A program made the translations under genes and the position numbers. A model generated the notes under the pieces. It ran no database searches and was not told where the DNA came from. It saw nothing but the letters and a program-made list of their open reading frames with translations. 64,000 nt of DNA, from assembly GCF_014199305.1 (NCBI RefSeq), contig NZ_JACIJK010000003.1, forward strand, positions 310,001 to 374,000, read 5' to 3'. This DNA is from Sphingomonas aerophila. GTDB taxonomy: Bacteria > Pseudomonadota > Alphaproteobacteria > Sphingomonadales > Sphingomonadaceae. Every line of letters begins with the position of its first letter. Positions within the stretch are counted from its first letter, which is position 1. Positions 1-8,300 of the stretch are shown in pieces.

Positions 1-224
1 ACGAGATTGATGGCGTTGCGGTGCCTGCGACGATCGCGACCGGGGCTGTCGCTGCGGCGCAGGTGCCGACCGGCAGCCACTACCTCACCGACGTGATTGC
101 AGGCGGCATGATAGGTTGGGCGGCAGAGGCAGTGGTCGGCGCAGTGTTCGACCGGTTCGAGGCAAAGCAGGAAGAAAGAGTCGACGGTAAGCGCTCTGTG
201 CCTAGTCAGAAAACCATCGGATAG
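1..224 (+). CDS. PAP2-family phosphatase, C-terminal fragment (5' end outside window)
   Basis: Only the last 70 or so codons are present, because the frame is open through the left edge of the window. The segment VPTGSHYLTDVIAG matches the third PAP2 motif (Ser...His...Asp), where the His acts as nucleophile. A hydrophobic stretch follows directly, as in membrane PAP2 enzymes. The family removes phosphate from membrane lipids such as phosphatidate or undecaprenyl pyrophosphate. The substrate cannot be told from this fragment. The tail is charged and ends at the TAG at 222-224. Confidence 0.6.
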   Translation, partial: EIDGVAVPATIATGAVAAAQVPTGSHYLTDVIAGGMIGWAAEAVVGAVFDRFEAKQEERVDGKRSVPSQKTIG

Positions 225-358
225 CCCGCCGCGCCGGCGCTGCTCCGCGCTTCTCCATCCATCGCTTCAACACGGGCGTCGTTACGGCCCTGTGGCCTCG
301 GGCGAGGGGCCGGCAGGAACGCGCCGGTGGGTCGGTCCGGCACAGCGCGTTGCTCATG

Positions 359-391
359 AAAAAGCCTCCCCCAGCGAATGCCGGGGAAGGC
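359..391 (-). terminator. Rho-independent terminator of metK
   Basis: Read on the minus strand, GCCTTCCCC pairs with GGGGGAGGC (one G-U pair) around a 10-base loop and is followed by a run of five T. It lies just after the metK stop. Confidence 0.8.
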
Positions 392-419
392 CAGATCATC
401 GCCAGTGCAGGTCAACCGA

Positions 420-1640
420 TCAGGCGGCGACCGCTTCCTTCAGGCGATCAACCAAGTCGGTCTTTTCCCAGGTGAACAGCCCACCCTCGGCTTCGCGGCC
501 GAAGTGCCCATAGGCAGCGCTCTTGGAGTAAATCGGCGCGTTCAGGTTCAGGTGTTCGCGAATGCCCTTGGGCGTCAGGCGAACGAGCTGGGGCAGCGCA
601 GCCTCCAGCTTCGCCTCGTCCACCTTGCCGGTGCCGTGCAGGTCGACATACACGCTCAGCGGCTCGGCAATGCCGATCGCATACGACAACTGGATGGTGC
701 AGCGGCGGGCCAGGCCTGCCGCAACGACGTTCTTCGCCAGGTAGCGCGCGACATAGGCGGCGGAACGGTCGACCTTGGTCGGATCCTTGCCGCTGAACGC
801 GCCGCCGCCGTGGGGCGCCGCGCCGCCATAGGTGTCAACAATGATCTTCCGCCCGGTCACGCCGGCATCACCATCAGGCCCGCCGATCTCGAATGCGCCG
901 GTCGGGTTGATATAGATCTTGGTCTCGTCGGTAACGAAGCCGGCAGGCAGCACGTCTTCCATGACGCCGCGAACATAGTCGCGAAGTTCAGCGTACTTGC
1001 CGGCGTCCGCATGCTCGCCCTTTTCGCAATAGCCACGCTTGTGCTGGGTGGAAACAACCAGCGCGGTGGCCCTCACGGGCACTTCGTTTTCATACTGCAA
1101 CGTCACCTGGCTCTTGGCATCGGGCTCCAGGAACGGCGCCGACCCGGAATGGCGGTCTGCGGCCATGCGCTCCAGGATCTTGTGGCTGTAGTACAGCGTC
1201 GCGGGCATGAAGCCCGGCGTCTCGTCGGTGGCATAGCCGAACATGATGCCCTGGTCGCCGGCACCCTCGTCCTTGTTGCCGCCTTCATCGACGCCCATCG
1301 CGATCTCGACCGACTGGCCATGGAGATTGTTCGAGAACTCGAACGTCTGCCAGTGGAAGCCGTCCTGTTCATAGCCGATGCGCTTCACCGTCTCGCGCAC
1401 GGTCTGTTCGATCTCGTCGAGGATGCCCGGCGCCCACTGGCCGTCCTCGTAAACGCCCTTGCCGCGGATCTCGCCCGCCAGCACGACCTTGTTGGTGGTG
1501 GTCAGCGTCTCGCAGGCGACGCGTGCCTCAGGGTCCTTGGACAAGAACAGGTCGACGATGGAGTCGCTGATCTGGTCGGCAACCTTGTCAGGATGGCCTT
1601 CGGACACCGACTCGGACGTGAAAAGAAAGCTGGAACGCAT
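420..1640 (-). CDS. metK: S-adenosylmethionine synthetase
   Basis: MetK makes S-adenosylmethionine from methionine and ATP in the cytoplasm. The 406-residue product is normal for the family. It begins [19 protein letters not shown]; the GHPDK segment is the conserved N-terminal substrate/ATP-binding motif. The central [10 protein letters not shown] and the later GAFxxGGPxGDAGxTGRK region are also intact. I chose the ATG at 1640 because family members start here. An in-frame ATG at 1682 would add 14 unconserved residues lying inside the structured leader. lnt lies upstream on the same strand 72 bases away, and a clear terminator follows. Confidence 0.97.
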   Translation of the reverse strand: MRSSFLFTSESVSEGHPDKVADQISDSIVDLFLSKDPEARVACETLTTTNKVVLAGEIRGKGVYEDGQWAPGILDEIEQTVRETVKRIGYEQDGFHWQTFEFSNNLHGQSVEIAMGVDEGGNKDEGAGDQGIMFGYATDETPGFMPATLYYSHKILERMAADRHSGSAPFLEPDAKSQVTLQYENEVPVRATALVVSTQHKRGYCEKGEHADAGKYAELRDYVRGVMEDVLPAGFVTDETKIYINPTGAFEIGGPDGDAGVTGRKIIVDTYGGAAPHGGGAFSGKDPTKVDRSAAYVARYLAKNVVAAGLARRCTIQLSYAIGIAEPLSVYVDLHGTGKVDEAKLEAALPQLVRLTPKGIREHLNLNAPIYSKSAAYGHFGREAEGGLFTWEKTDLVDRLKEAVAA

Positions 1641-1661
1641 GAAGATCCCTTCTGAGATGGG

Positions 1662-1705
1662 GGAAAGCTCGGCCGTTGCCATGCCATATAAAGCTTTCCT
1701 TATAT
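1662..1705 (-). promoter_or_regulatory. Structured metK leader, possible pseudoknot (candidate SAM-responsive element)
   Basis: In the 72 bases between lnt and metK, minus-strand RNA contains ATATAA (1705-1700), GGAAAGCT (1699-1692) and TTATAT (1691-1686). ATATAA and TTATAT can form a hairpin whose whole loop is GGAAAGCT. A perfect 8-base complement, AGCTTTCC, lies at 1669-1662 just before the metK ribosome-binding region. Loop and downstream arm could form an H-type pseudoknot or exclude each other. This suggests a translation switch, but I could not match it to the SAM-II or SAM/SAH consensus from memory. Confidence 0.4.
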
Positions 1706-1712
1706 CGCCTCC

Positions 1713-3254
1713 TTAGCGCGCGCGGCGGCGCACGGCAACGGCAGCAATGGCCAGTACGGTCCCGATCAGGAGCGCCAGCCAATTGCCCAATCGCGCAAAG
1801 AAGGTGGGGGCGAGCGCGGGCGGGAGCGGCGCTTCCGCGGCGCCTGCTTGTTCGTGAGGCACGGTGGCGATCAGGCGTCCGTCGGCGGCGATGATCGCGG
1901 AGATGCCGGTCGGGGTCGAGCGCACGATCGGCAGCCCTTCCTCGATGGCGCGCAGGCGCGCCTGCGCCAGGTGCTGCGGCGGCCCCCACCGGCCGAACCA
2001 GGCGTCGGTGGACGGGTTGAACAGGAAGCGGGGTCGATGCGCACGATCGACAACCTGCCCGGAGAAGATGATCTCGTAGCAGATCTGCACGCCAACCGAG
2101 CCGAAGCCGGGCAGCGTCAGGCTGCGAGGTCCAGGGCCGGCGTCGAAGTCGATGTCACCCGGGATAAGCCGGGCAAGGCCGAGCGGCTTCAGCAGCCAGG
2201 GCAGGGGGAGGTACTCGCCATATGGAACAAGGTGCGCCTTGTCGTAGCGGGCGAGCAGTCGCGCATCGGGGCCTAGCGCCTGGACGGAGTTGGCCGCCCC
2301 GACCAGATCCTCCTTCGCGTTGAAGCGCAGCGGCGTGGTGCCGGTTAGCAGCAGGTCGCGTGGACCCAGCACCTCCGCCATCCGGGCACGCGTGATCCAA
2401 GGCCAGCGGCCCTGATAGGCATAGAGCGGCAGGCGGTCCTCCAGCGGATCGCGGATGACGCCCTCCGGCCATAACACCAGCCGAGGAACGGGGCCCGGCT
2501 TCCCGGACATGCGGATCAGCGCGCGCAGCATCGGCTCCGCATCATCTTCCCCGCGTTGATCCTGGCCGATGTTGGGTTGCACCGCACGGACCAGCGGCGC
2601 CCCAGGGGCCGGTTCGGGCGCGCGCGTGAGTGGCGCGGACAGGGCGGCCAGCCCGACTGCCGCCGCAGCGCCCGCCACGGGATGCCATCGTCCGCGCGCT
2701 GCCAGCCAGATCGCGCCCGCCACCAGAACTGTCAGACCCGACAGCGCATAGGTCCCGATCCAGGCAGCCAGGCGCGCAACCCCGATCACCGGCAACCAAG
2801 TCACCGCCACCGGGTCCCACGCATAGCCGGTAAAAAGCACCGCGCGCAGCCATTCGGTCGCGATCCAGGCCGCGCCGAACGCCAGCACAAAGGCTGGATC
2901 GGACCGCCGCCGCCGACCACGGCCCGCCATGCCCCACGCCAGCGCCGCCGCCATTGCGGGAAACACAGCGAGGTAGAGAGCAAGCGCGACCGCCGCGACA
3001 TAGCCTAGGACGGGGGGCATCTTGTCCTGGAAGTCAAACGCGTGCTGGAACCAGTTGTTGTTGACCGTGAAGTGGCCAAGGCCCCAGCACCAGGCCCGCC
3101 AGGCTGCCGTGCGCCAGCGGGGAGCGTCAGCGACCAGCGTTGCAAGGCCCGCCAGCCCGATCAGCAGCAACGGCCACAGGTTCAGTGGTGCAAAGCCGGT
3201 GGCGGCGACCGCGCCCAGCAGGATGGCGATCGGGGCGTGAAAGGATCTTGGCAT
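1713..3254 (-). CDS. lnt: Apolipoprotein N-acyltransferase
   Basis: Lnt adds the third acyl chain to the N-terminal Cys of lipoproteins at the periplasmic face of the inner membrane. The 513-residue protein has several N-terminal membrane segments (about 1-205), then a nitrilase-like (CN hydrolase) periplasmic domain and a C-terminal membrane helix. The expected triad is visible: Glu264 in LWPEG, Lys339 in YDKAHLVPYGEY and Cys392 in VQICYE. It precedes metK on the same strand and may share its transcript. Confidence 0.95.
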   Translation of the reverse strand: MPRSFHAPIAILLGAVAATGFAPLNLWPLLLIGLAGLATLVADAPRWRTAAWRAWCWGLGHFTVNNNWFQHAFDFQDKMPPVLGYVAAVALALYLAVFPAMAAALAWGMAGRGRRRRSDPAFVLAFGAAWIATEWLRAVLFTGYAWDPVAVTWLPVIGVARLAAWIGTYALSGLTVLVAGAIWLAARGRWHPVAGAAAAVGLAALSAPLTRAPEPAPGAPLVRAVQPNIGQDQRGEDDAEPMLRALIRMSGKPGPVPRLVLWPEGVIRDPLEDRLPLYAYQGRWPWITRARMAEVLGPRDLLLTGTTPLRFNAKEDLVGAANSVQALGPDARLLARYDKAHLVPYGEYLPLPWLLKPLGLARLIPGDIDFDAGPGPRSLTLPGFGSVGVQICYEIIFSGQVVDRAHRPRFLFNPSTDAWFGRWGPPQHLAQARLRAIEEGLPIVRSTPTGISAIIAADGRLIATVPHEQAGAAEAPLPPALAPTFFARLGNWLALLIGTVLAIAAVAVRRRAR

Positions 3255-3357
3255 GTTCGCCAGTCCTATCGTGATTGCCGTCGCCGATCACAACCTGGCA
3301 TGACGCCGGCGCAGCCGTGCCGTGGACGTATAACGCAGGTGCGTGTAGGCCGTTACC

Positions 3358-3777
3358 ATGGCCTTACGACCCTTCCATCTCGCCTTTCCCGTCCACGATC
3401 TTGCTGCCGCCCGTAGCTTTTATGGCGATATCATGGGCTGCGAAGAAGGGCGGTCGAGCGAGAGCTGGATCGACTTCGACCTGTTCGGTCACCAGATCGT
3501 GGCGCACCTGGATCCCGCGGCAAAGCCCGTTGCGGTCGAGAATGCAGTGGACGGCCACCATGTGCCGGTACCCCATTTTGGCGTGGTACTGACGATGGAG
3601 GACTGGAACGTGCTCGCGGGGCGGGTTCGTGACGCCGGCGTGCCCTTTGGCATCGAGCCGCACATCCGGTTCAAGGGGCAGGTCGGCGAACAGGCGACGA
3701 TGTTCTTTCTCGACCCGTCAGGCAACGCACTGGAGTTCAAGGCGTTCGCCGACGACGCCATGCTGTTCGCGCGCTGA
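3358..3777 (+). CDS. VOC-family (glyoxalase-fold) protein
   Basis: A 139-residue protein with one vicinal-oxygen-chelate domain. It opens with [22 protein letters not shown], the typical first beta-alpha-beta unit with a metal-ligand His. It closes with a second unit, [15 protein letters not shown], whose late Glu is a usual metal ligand. VOC proteins include dioxygenases, glyoxalases and antibiotic-binding proteins. Nothing here fixes the substrate. It diverges from lnt, and a small polyhydroxyalkanoate-type gene follows after 15 bases, probably in the same transcript. Confidence 0.85.
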   Translation: MALRPFHLAFPVHDLAAARSFYGDIMGCEEGRSSESWIDFDLFGHQIVAHLDPAAKPVAVENAVDGHHVPVPHFGVVLTMEDWNVLAGRVRDAGVPFGIEPHIRFKGQVGEQATMFFLDPSGNALEFKAFADDAMLFAR

Positions 3778-3792
3778 GATCAAGGAATAATC

Positions 3793-4095
3793 ATGGGCAC
3801 TCCCGTTACTCTCGACATCCCCCATCAGCTCGGCAAATCGGGCGTGCGCCAGCGGCTGGACAGCGGCATCGGCAGGATCGGGGAGAAGATTCCTGGTGGC
3901 GCGCAGGTGAACCACCGGTGGGAGGGCGACACCATGCTCTTCACCGTTCAGGCGCTCGGCCAGTCGATCCGGAGCGAACTGACAGTGTTCGAGGACAAGG
4001 TGCACGCCGTTGTCGACCTGCCTGCGTTCCTCGCCATGTTTGCCGGGCCGGTAAAAGCTGCAATCGAACGGGAAGCGCCCAAGCTGCTCCGGTGA
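3793..4095 (+). CDS. Polyhydroxyalkanoic acid system family protein
   Basis: A 100-residue soluble protein that I recognise as the PHA_gran_rgn type, a small conserved family found mostly in alphaproteobacteria and named for its association with polyhydroxyalkanoate genes. Typical features are the N-terminal IPHQLGKSGVRQRLDSG and the C-terminal LPAFLAMFAGPVKAAIE. Its role is not established. No PHA synthase or phasin lies in this window, so the name should not be over-read. It probably forms a two-gene unit with the VOC protein 15 bases upstream. Confidence 0.75.
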   Translation: MGTPVTLDIPHQLGKSGVRQRLDSGIGRIGEKIPGGAQVNHRWEGDTMLFTVQALGQSIRSELTVFEDKVHAVVDLPAFLAMFAGPVKAAIEREAPKLLR

Positions 4096-4119
4096 GGCAC
4101 CGTTGGCACTCCGGGTCGG

Positions 4120-4407
4120 TCAAGGCCCGCTGACGACGCCGATGGGCAGGCGGCTGACAAACAGCTTCTCCACGCAATGTCCGTCCGCCCAGGCGAGGCC
4201 GGCCGCCTCGGCCTCCTCATAGGTCGGATAAGGATCGCCGCCGATCATTGAAACAGACTCCGCCTCGTCCGTGTCGCCGCAAGCGAGCAGGGCCGTGGCG
4301 TTCAGGTCGAATCGCCCATCCTCCCGCTCGGTAATGCTGATGCAGTCGCCCTCGTTTGGCGCTTGCTCGCCGAACGGCAGCTTGATGATATCCACGACCA
4401 TCTCCAT
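4120..4407 (-). CDS. Conserved hypothetical protein, 95 aa
   Basis: I do not recognise a named family. The acidic 95-residue product (MEMVVDIIKLPFGEQAP...) has no signal peptide or membrane segment. The start is ambiguous between ATGs at 4407 and 4401. The longer open frame to 4551 runs into the upstream glycosylase gene and its extra N-terminus does not look like protein. It lies 65 bases downstream of the glycosylase on the same strand and may be cotranscribed. Confidence 0.6.
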   Translation of the reverse strand: MEMVVDIIKLPFGEQAPNEGDCISITEREDGRFDLNATALLACGDTDEAESVSMIGGDPYPTYEEAEAAGLAWADGHCVEKLFVSRLPIGVVSGP

Positions 4408-4472
4408 CGAACGTTTCGGCGTTGCAACGCTTAAAGCGCCCGCAAAGATGCAGGAGAGAAGCGCCGATCCGT

Positions 4473-5117
4473 TCAAACGGGCGCGGCATCCGGGCCGGCG
4501 CCATAATGGTGCCAGGTGAAGATGGCGAGAGCACCGCGGTGGGGCCGCCAAGCCTCTGCTAGTGCGCGCACCTGCTTTTCCGATGGCCGCGCCTCATGGC
4601 CCAACAGGCGCCCAACCTCGATCTGCACGGCCAGGTCGCCTGCGGGCCAGATGTCCGGGCGTCCTTCGGCGAAGAGCAGGTACACTTCTGCCGACCAGCG
4701 CCCGATCCCCTTGACCGCGGTTAGCTGCTTGATCGCTTCCTCGTCATCGTCGGGCAGGGCATCCAGGTCCAGCCTGCCGCTCAACACTGCGTCGGCCAGG
4801 CTACGGGCATAGCTCGCTTTTTGTCGCGAACAGCCTGCTGCCCGCAGCACCTCGTCGGTGGCGGCGGCGATTACACGCGGGTTGGACAGGTCGCCGACCA
4901 TCTCGGTCAGCTTGCGCCATACCGCATTTGCTGCGTGTACGCTTACCTGCTGGCCGAGGATCGTGCGCAGCAGCGTCGCGTAACCGCGCTCCCGTATGCG
5001 CGGCGCAGGGTATCCGACCCGAGCGAGGCCACGCGCAAACGCCGGCTCGCGCGTGGCCAATGCATCCAGTGCCTCGCGAAGCTGTTCTGCGTTCAGTCCC
5101 ACGCTTGATCGCCGCAC
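4473..5117 (-). CDS. DNA-3-methyladenine glycosylase (AlkA-like, HhH-GPD)
   Basis: This base-excision enzyme removes alkylated bases such as 3-methyladenine. The 214-residue protein is an HhH-GPD domain without the extra N-terminal domain of E. coli AlkA. The helix-hairpin-helix is LTAVKGIGRWSAEVYLLF (about 132-149). The catalytic Asp is D161 in WPAGDLAVQ. No Cys cluster follows, so it is not an Nth-type iron-sulfur enzyme. It diverges from the ferredoxin gene 42 bases away. Confidence 0.88.
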   Translation of the reverse strand: MRRSSVGLNAEQLREALDALATREPAFARGLARVGYPAPRIRERGYATLLRTILGQQVSVHAANAVWRKLTEMVGDLSNPRVIAAATDEVLRAAGCSRQKASYARSLADAVLSGRLDLDALPDDDEEAIKQLTAVKGIGRWSAEVYLLFAEGRPDIWPAGDLAVQIEVGRLLGHEARPSEKQVRALAEAWRPHRGALAIFTWHHYGAGPDAAPV

Positions 5118-5159
5118 CCGCTCGCGGCAAGGCGGCGGCCATTATCAGGAGAATTGTTC

Positions 5160-5477
5160 ATGCCGCAGCTTATCGTCGTCACGCGTGAGGGGGAAGAACG
5201 CGCGATCGAAGCGGAAACGGGTCTTTCCGTCATGGAAGCGATCCGCGACGGCGGCATTGATGAGATCCTGGCGCTGTGCGGTGGCAATTGCTCATGCGCG
5301 ACCTGTCACGTCCATATCGATCCCTCATTCATCGACAAGCTGCCGCCGATGAGTGCAGACGAAGATGATCTGCTTGAGTCGGTGGACGATCGCGATGAAT
5401 ATAGCCGCTTGTCCTGCCAGGTGCCCGTGACCGCGGCGCTGGACGGCGCGCGGGTGACGATCGGCGCGGACGACTGA
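5160..5477 (+). CDS. [2Fe-2S] ferredoxin
   Basis: A 105-residue adrenodoxin/putidaredoxin-type ferredoxin that carries electrons to oxygenases, often P450s, or serves in Fe-S metabolism. The cluster ligands are C40, C46 and C49 (C-x5-C-x2-C) and C86 in LSCQVPV. The ATG at 5160 follows AGGAGA at a good distance; a TTG two codons earlier is less likely. No oxygenase partner lies nearby. The stop overlaps the probable start of the transglutaminase gene, suggesting coupled translation. Confidence 0.92.
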   Translation: MPQLIVVTREGEERAIEAETGLSVMEAIRDGGIDEILALCGGNCSCATCHVHIDPSFIDKLPPMSADEDDLLESVDDRDEYSRLSCQVPVTAALDGARVTIGADD

Positions 5478-6271
5478 CCCAGGGCGCGCGCCTTTCGATC
5501 GAGGCCCATCTCGATTACCGCCTGGCTGAGCCGGCCGACCTCCTGTTCGCGCTTGAGGTCGCGCAAATGGCGGACCAGCGGCTGATCAGGGATCGGCTGG
5601 TGGTGGACGGGGTCGGCCCGCTGACGCCGGTCGCGGCCGAGCAGGGAGTCGGTCGGCGCACCTGGGCATATGGGTACGGCCGGGTGACGGCCCGCTACAC
5701 GGCGACCGTCGAGATCGAGCGAACTGCCGTGTCGATTGCCGGGCTCGCGACCGATCCGATGCACCACCTGCCGCCGGACGTGGTGCCGTATCTGTGGCCC
5801 AGCCGGTATTGCGACTCCGATCGGTTCGAAGCCCCTGTTGCGCGAGAGTTTGGGCACCTAGCCGGCGGCGACAAGGTGCTCGCCATTACGCAGTTCGTGG
5901 GACGATACCTGCGCTATCTGCCCGGCGTTAGCGGCTCGACCACGACTGCGTCCGACGCTTATGTCCAGCGGCAGGGTGTGTGCCGCGATTTCGCGCATCT
6001 CCTGATCGCCATGGTGCGGGCGGCGGACATTCCGGCCCGCATGGTCGGAGCGTACGCACTGGGCGTCTCACCGCCCGACTTTCACGCTGTTGTGGAAGTA
6101 TGGCTCGACGGTGCCTGGCACGTGATCGACCCGACCGGCATGGCTGAACCGGGCGGCATCGTCCGCATCGGCGTGGGGCGCGATGCCACCGACGTGGCTT
6201 TTCTCACCATCTTCGGCCGGGGTGAGCTGATCGAGCAATGGGTGCGAGTAGCGACAGTGCCGCGGAATTGA
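5474..6271 (+). CDS. Transglutaminase-like cysteine peptidase-fold protein
   Basis: This has the bacterial transglutaminase-like domain. The Cys-His-Asp triad is seen in GVCRDFAHLL (Cys), PDFHAVVEVWLDG (His) and WHVIDPTG (Asp). The family cleaves or cross-links peptide bonds; the substrate is unknown. The first ATG is at 5567, but the frame upstream reads LSIEAHLDYRLAEPADLLF, which fits the family's N-terminal beta domain. The true start is therefore further up. The nearest candidate is a CTG at 5474 overlapping the ferredoxin stop (CTGA). No ATG, GTG or TTG is available just upstream, so the exact start is uncertain. Confidence 0.75.
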   Translation: MTQGARLSIEAHLDYRLAEPADLLFALEVAQMADQRLIRDRLVVDGVGPLTPVAAEQGVGRRTWAYGYGRVTARYTATVEIERTAVSIAGLATDPMHHLPPDVVPYLWPSRYCDSDRFEAPVAREFGHLAGGDKVLAITQFVGRYLRYLPGVSGSTTTASDAYVQRQGVCRDFAHLLIAMVRAADIPARMVGAYALGVSPPDFHAVVEVWLDGAWHVIDPTGMAEPGGIVRIGVGRDATDVAFLTIFGRGELIEQWVRVATVPRN

Positions 6272-6362
6272 CGGGCAAGACCAGCGGTAGCGATCTGGCA
6301 GGGCCGCCAGCAGAAGGTTGGCACAGTCTGTTAACCAAGGCGCGATAGCGTCGGCACCAGAG

Positions 6363-7142
6363 ATGAAGTTCGATGATGTAACGGCTGCGCCCAAAGCGCC
6401 TGCTCAAGCGGTCCCTGCCGGATTGCTTGCGCGCCGGGGCATAAAGTTGACGGTCGAGTTGCTGCTCGGGGCGCTGGTGTTCATCGCCACCGCGACAGGG
6501 TGGCTATCGTATCAGGCGTATAGGGACCGCCATTCGCCACTTCCGAACGGCGGGACTCCTGTAGCCGAACAGTGCTCGTTATGGTTTGTCGGCAGTTCCT
6601 CCATGCACAAATGGGTCACGCTCCAGGCCGACATGAAGCCCTGGAACACTCATAATCGCGGCGTTGACGGCGCCAAGGTCGACTACCTCGCGTCCCGTTT
6701 TCGCAGCGACCCGCCGGTCGCGCCGCCATCCGCCATCGTGCTCTATGCCGGGGAAAACGACATCGCGTCAGGCGTGTCCATAGCTTCGGTATTTGGCAGT
6801 CTCAGGACTGTTATTGCGGAGAAGCGGGCGCGCTACGGTGCACTGCCGATCTTCTATGTGACGATCAAGCCGAGCCCGACACGCTGGGGCTTCAGGCCGC
6901 AGCAGGCCAAGCTGAATAGGCTGATGGCCGGCTATGCCCGGGGCAGCCGCGACCTTCGAGTTGTGAATATCGTGCCGGCCATGATGGTCAACGATCGTCC
7001 CGGCCCGTTCTACCAAGCCGATGGTATCCATCTAAGTCACGCGGGCTATCGCCGCTGGGGCCGGGCGGTACACAGGGCATTGGAGACTAGCTTGCCAGAA
7101 CGCCTGGTCCGCTCGTGCATCAACCCAGGCCCGGCTCACTGA
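6363..7142 (+). CDS. SGNH/GDSL hydrolase-like protein, membrane anchored
   Basis: A 259-residue protein with one N-terminal membrane segment (VELLLGALVFIATATGW, roughly 28-48) and a periplasmic SGNH domain. The blocks are visible: GSSSM (nucleophile Ser region), NRGVDGA, YAGENDIASG (G-x-N-D) and DGIHLSHAGYRRWG (catalytic Asp/His). The family removes or transfers acyl groups on sugars and lipids. I chose the ATG at 6363 over a TTG at 6318, though neither has a strong ribosome site. An acyltransferase-3 gene follows after 3 bases, so the pair may modify one envelope polymer. Confidence 0.8.
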   Translation: MKFDDVTAAPKAPAQAVPAGLLARRGIKLTVELLLGALVFIATATGWLSYQAYRDRHSPLPNGGTPVAEQCSLWFVGSSSMHKWVTLQADMKPWNTHNRGVDGAKVDYLASRFRSDPPVAPPSAIVLYAGENDIASGVSIASVFGSLRTVIAEKRARYGALPIFYVTIKPSPTRWGFRPQQAKLNRLMAGYARGSRDLRVVNIVPAMMVNDRPGPFYQADGIHLSHAGYRRWGRAVHRALETSLPERLVRSCINPGPAH

Positions 7143-7145
7143 GCC

Positions 7146-8297
7146 TTGGACGAGAACCGGCCAGAACGGATTGTCGGGCTGGACGCGTGGCGCGCCGTCC
7201 TGATGCTGTTCGGCATTGCGTACCACGGCACCATGCTGCGCCCCGAGAGTCCTTTTCTTAAGTTCGTGACACTCGCATCGCAGAGCTGTCGTATGGCGCT
7301 GTTCTTTGCGCTGTCGGGGTTCTTGTCCGCGCTGGCGCTGCAACGGCATGCTTCACGGTCCTGGTTTCTTGACCGTGTGGTCAGCCTAGGCACAGTGACT
7401 GCCTTCGGCCTCGCTGTTATTTGTCCGTTGACGGCACTCGCGGCCTTTATTGCGCCTGAGCAAATCCGGATCCCTACCTGCTTCCCTCAATGGTATCACG
7501 TTTGGTTTATGGTCGCGCTGCTGCTGTACACGCCAGCGGCCTTTCTGGTGCACCGCCTCGACCACAAGCACCGACTGATTGCGACATGGGAGAGTGACGT
7601 TCGCTCCATGCGATATGCGCAACCTTTGCTGCTGTTCGTAATCCCGCTGATCAGCCTTTGTTTGATGCAGCTGAGCATGGCGCTGGTGACGCGTCTGACG
7701 CCCCCGCAACTCTGGTACCCTTTACAGCAATTGCGGCCGACCTTCGGCTACCTGCCCCTCTTTCTGCTTGGTTTCGTCGCTGCAAGGGCGCCGCGCCTGC
7801 TTCGCGCGTTAACTGGCAGCCCAGTTCTGCCTGTCCTGATCATTGCCGGCGTGACGGTTGCTTATCTCGCCTGGCATGTTCTTTGGGCAGTTCAAGCTCC
7901 CCCTGCCGACCGCGCCACGATAGGGGCAGCGCTAGGCGGCATCGGGAGCGCGATCTGCCCACCGGCAGCGCTTGTTTTGTTGATGCGCAGCGCCCTGGAG
8001 ATCCGGCGCATCCCTGCAACCCTCGATCGGCTGGCGCAGGCGAGCTTCACCATCTACCTTGTTCACCTGCCAATCGAGTTGGCAATCAACGGCCTGTTCG
8101 CGTGGGTCGGCTGGAGCGAGCTTGGCGAATGGGCGATCGCGGTGGCGGCGACCCTGTTGATCTCGCTGGCCATACATGAGCGGGTTGTGCGTCGTTCGCC
8201 GCTGTTGCGGCTTTTGTTCAACGGTGTCCTACCCCGGCGTACCGCCACGCGCGGGCAGCAGTCGGCGGTGGTGGAGGAACGCCGCGCCGCAGCCTAG
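7146..8297 (+). CDS. Acyltransferase family 3 membrane protein
   Basis: A 383-residue polytopic protein of the acyltransferase-3 family (OafA/OpgC type), which moves acyl groups across the inner membrane onto surface sugars. The N-terminal RIVGLDAWRAVLMLFGIAYHG carries the conserved Arg and first-helix His typical of the family. About ten hydrophobic segments follow. The start is a TTG three bases after the SGNH hydrolase stop. Starting later at the ATG at 7203 would remove the conserved first helix. The close link with an SGNH protein suggests O-acylation of an envelope glycan. Confidence 0.85.
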   Translation: MDENRPERIVGLDAWRAVLMLFGIAYHGTMLRPESPFLKFVTLASQSCRMALFFALSGFLSALALQRHASRSWFLDRVVSLGTVTAFGLAVICPLTALAAFIAPEQIRIPTCFPQWYHVWFMVALLLYTPAAFLVHRLDHKHRLIATWESDVRSMRYAQPLLLFVIPLISLCLMQLSMALVTRLTPPQLWYPLQQLRPTFGYLPLFLLGFVAARAPRLLRALTGSPVLPVLIIAGVTVAYLAWHVLWAVQAPPADRATIGAALGGIGSAICPPAALVLLMRSALEIRRIPATLDRLAQASFTIYLVHLPIELAINGLFAWVGWSELGEWAIAVAATLLISLAIHERVVRRSPLLRLLFNGVLPRRTATRGQQSAVVEERRAAA

Positions 8298-8300
8298 CCG

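Noticed and set aside
378..1655. 425-codon plus-strand frame opposite metK
   Set aside because: It mirrors metK codon periodicity and has no ribosome site or domain.
1641..1712. Known SAM-II or SAM/SAH riboswitch upstream of metK
   Set aside because: Complementary segments exist, but I could not match the conserved bases of either class from memory. It is kept only as a candidate structured leader.
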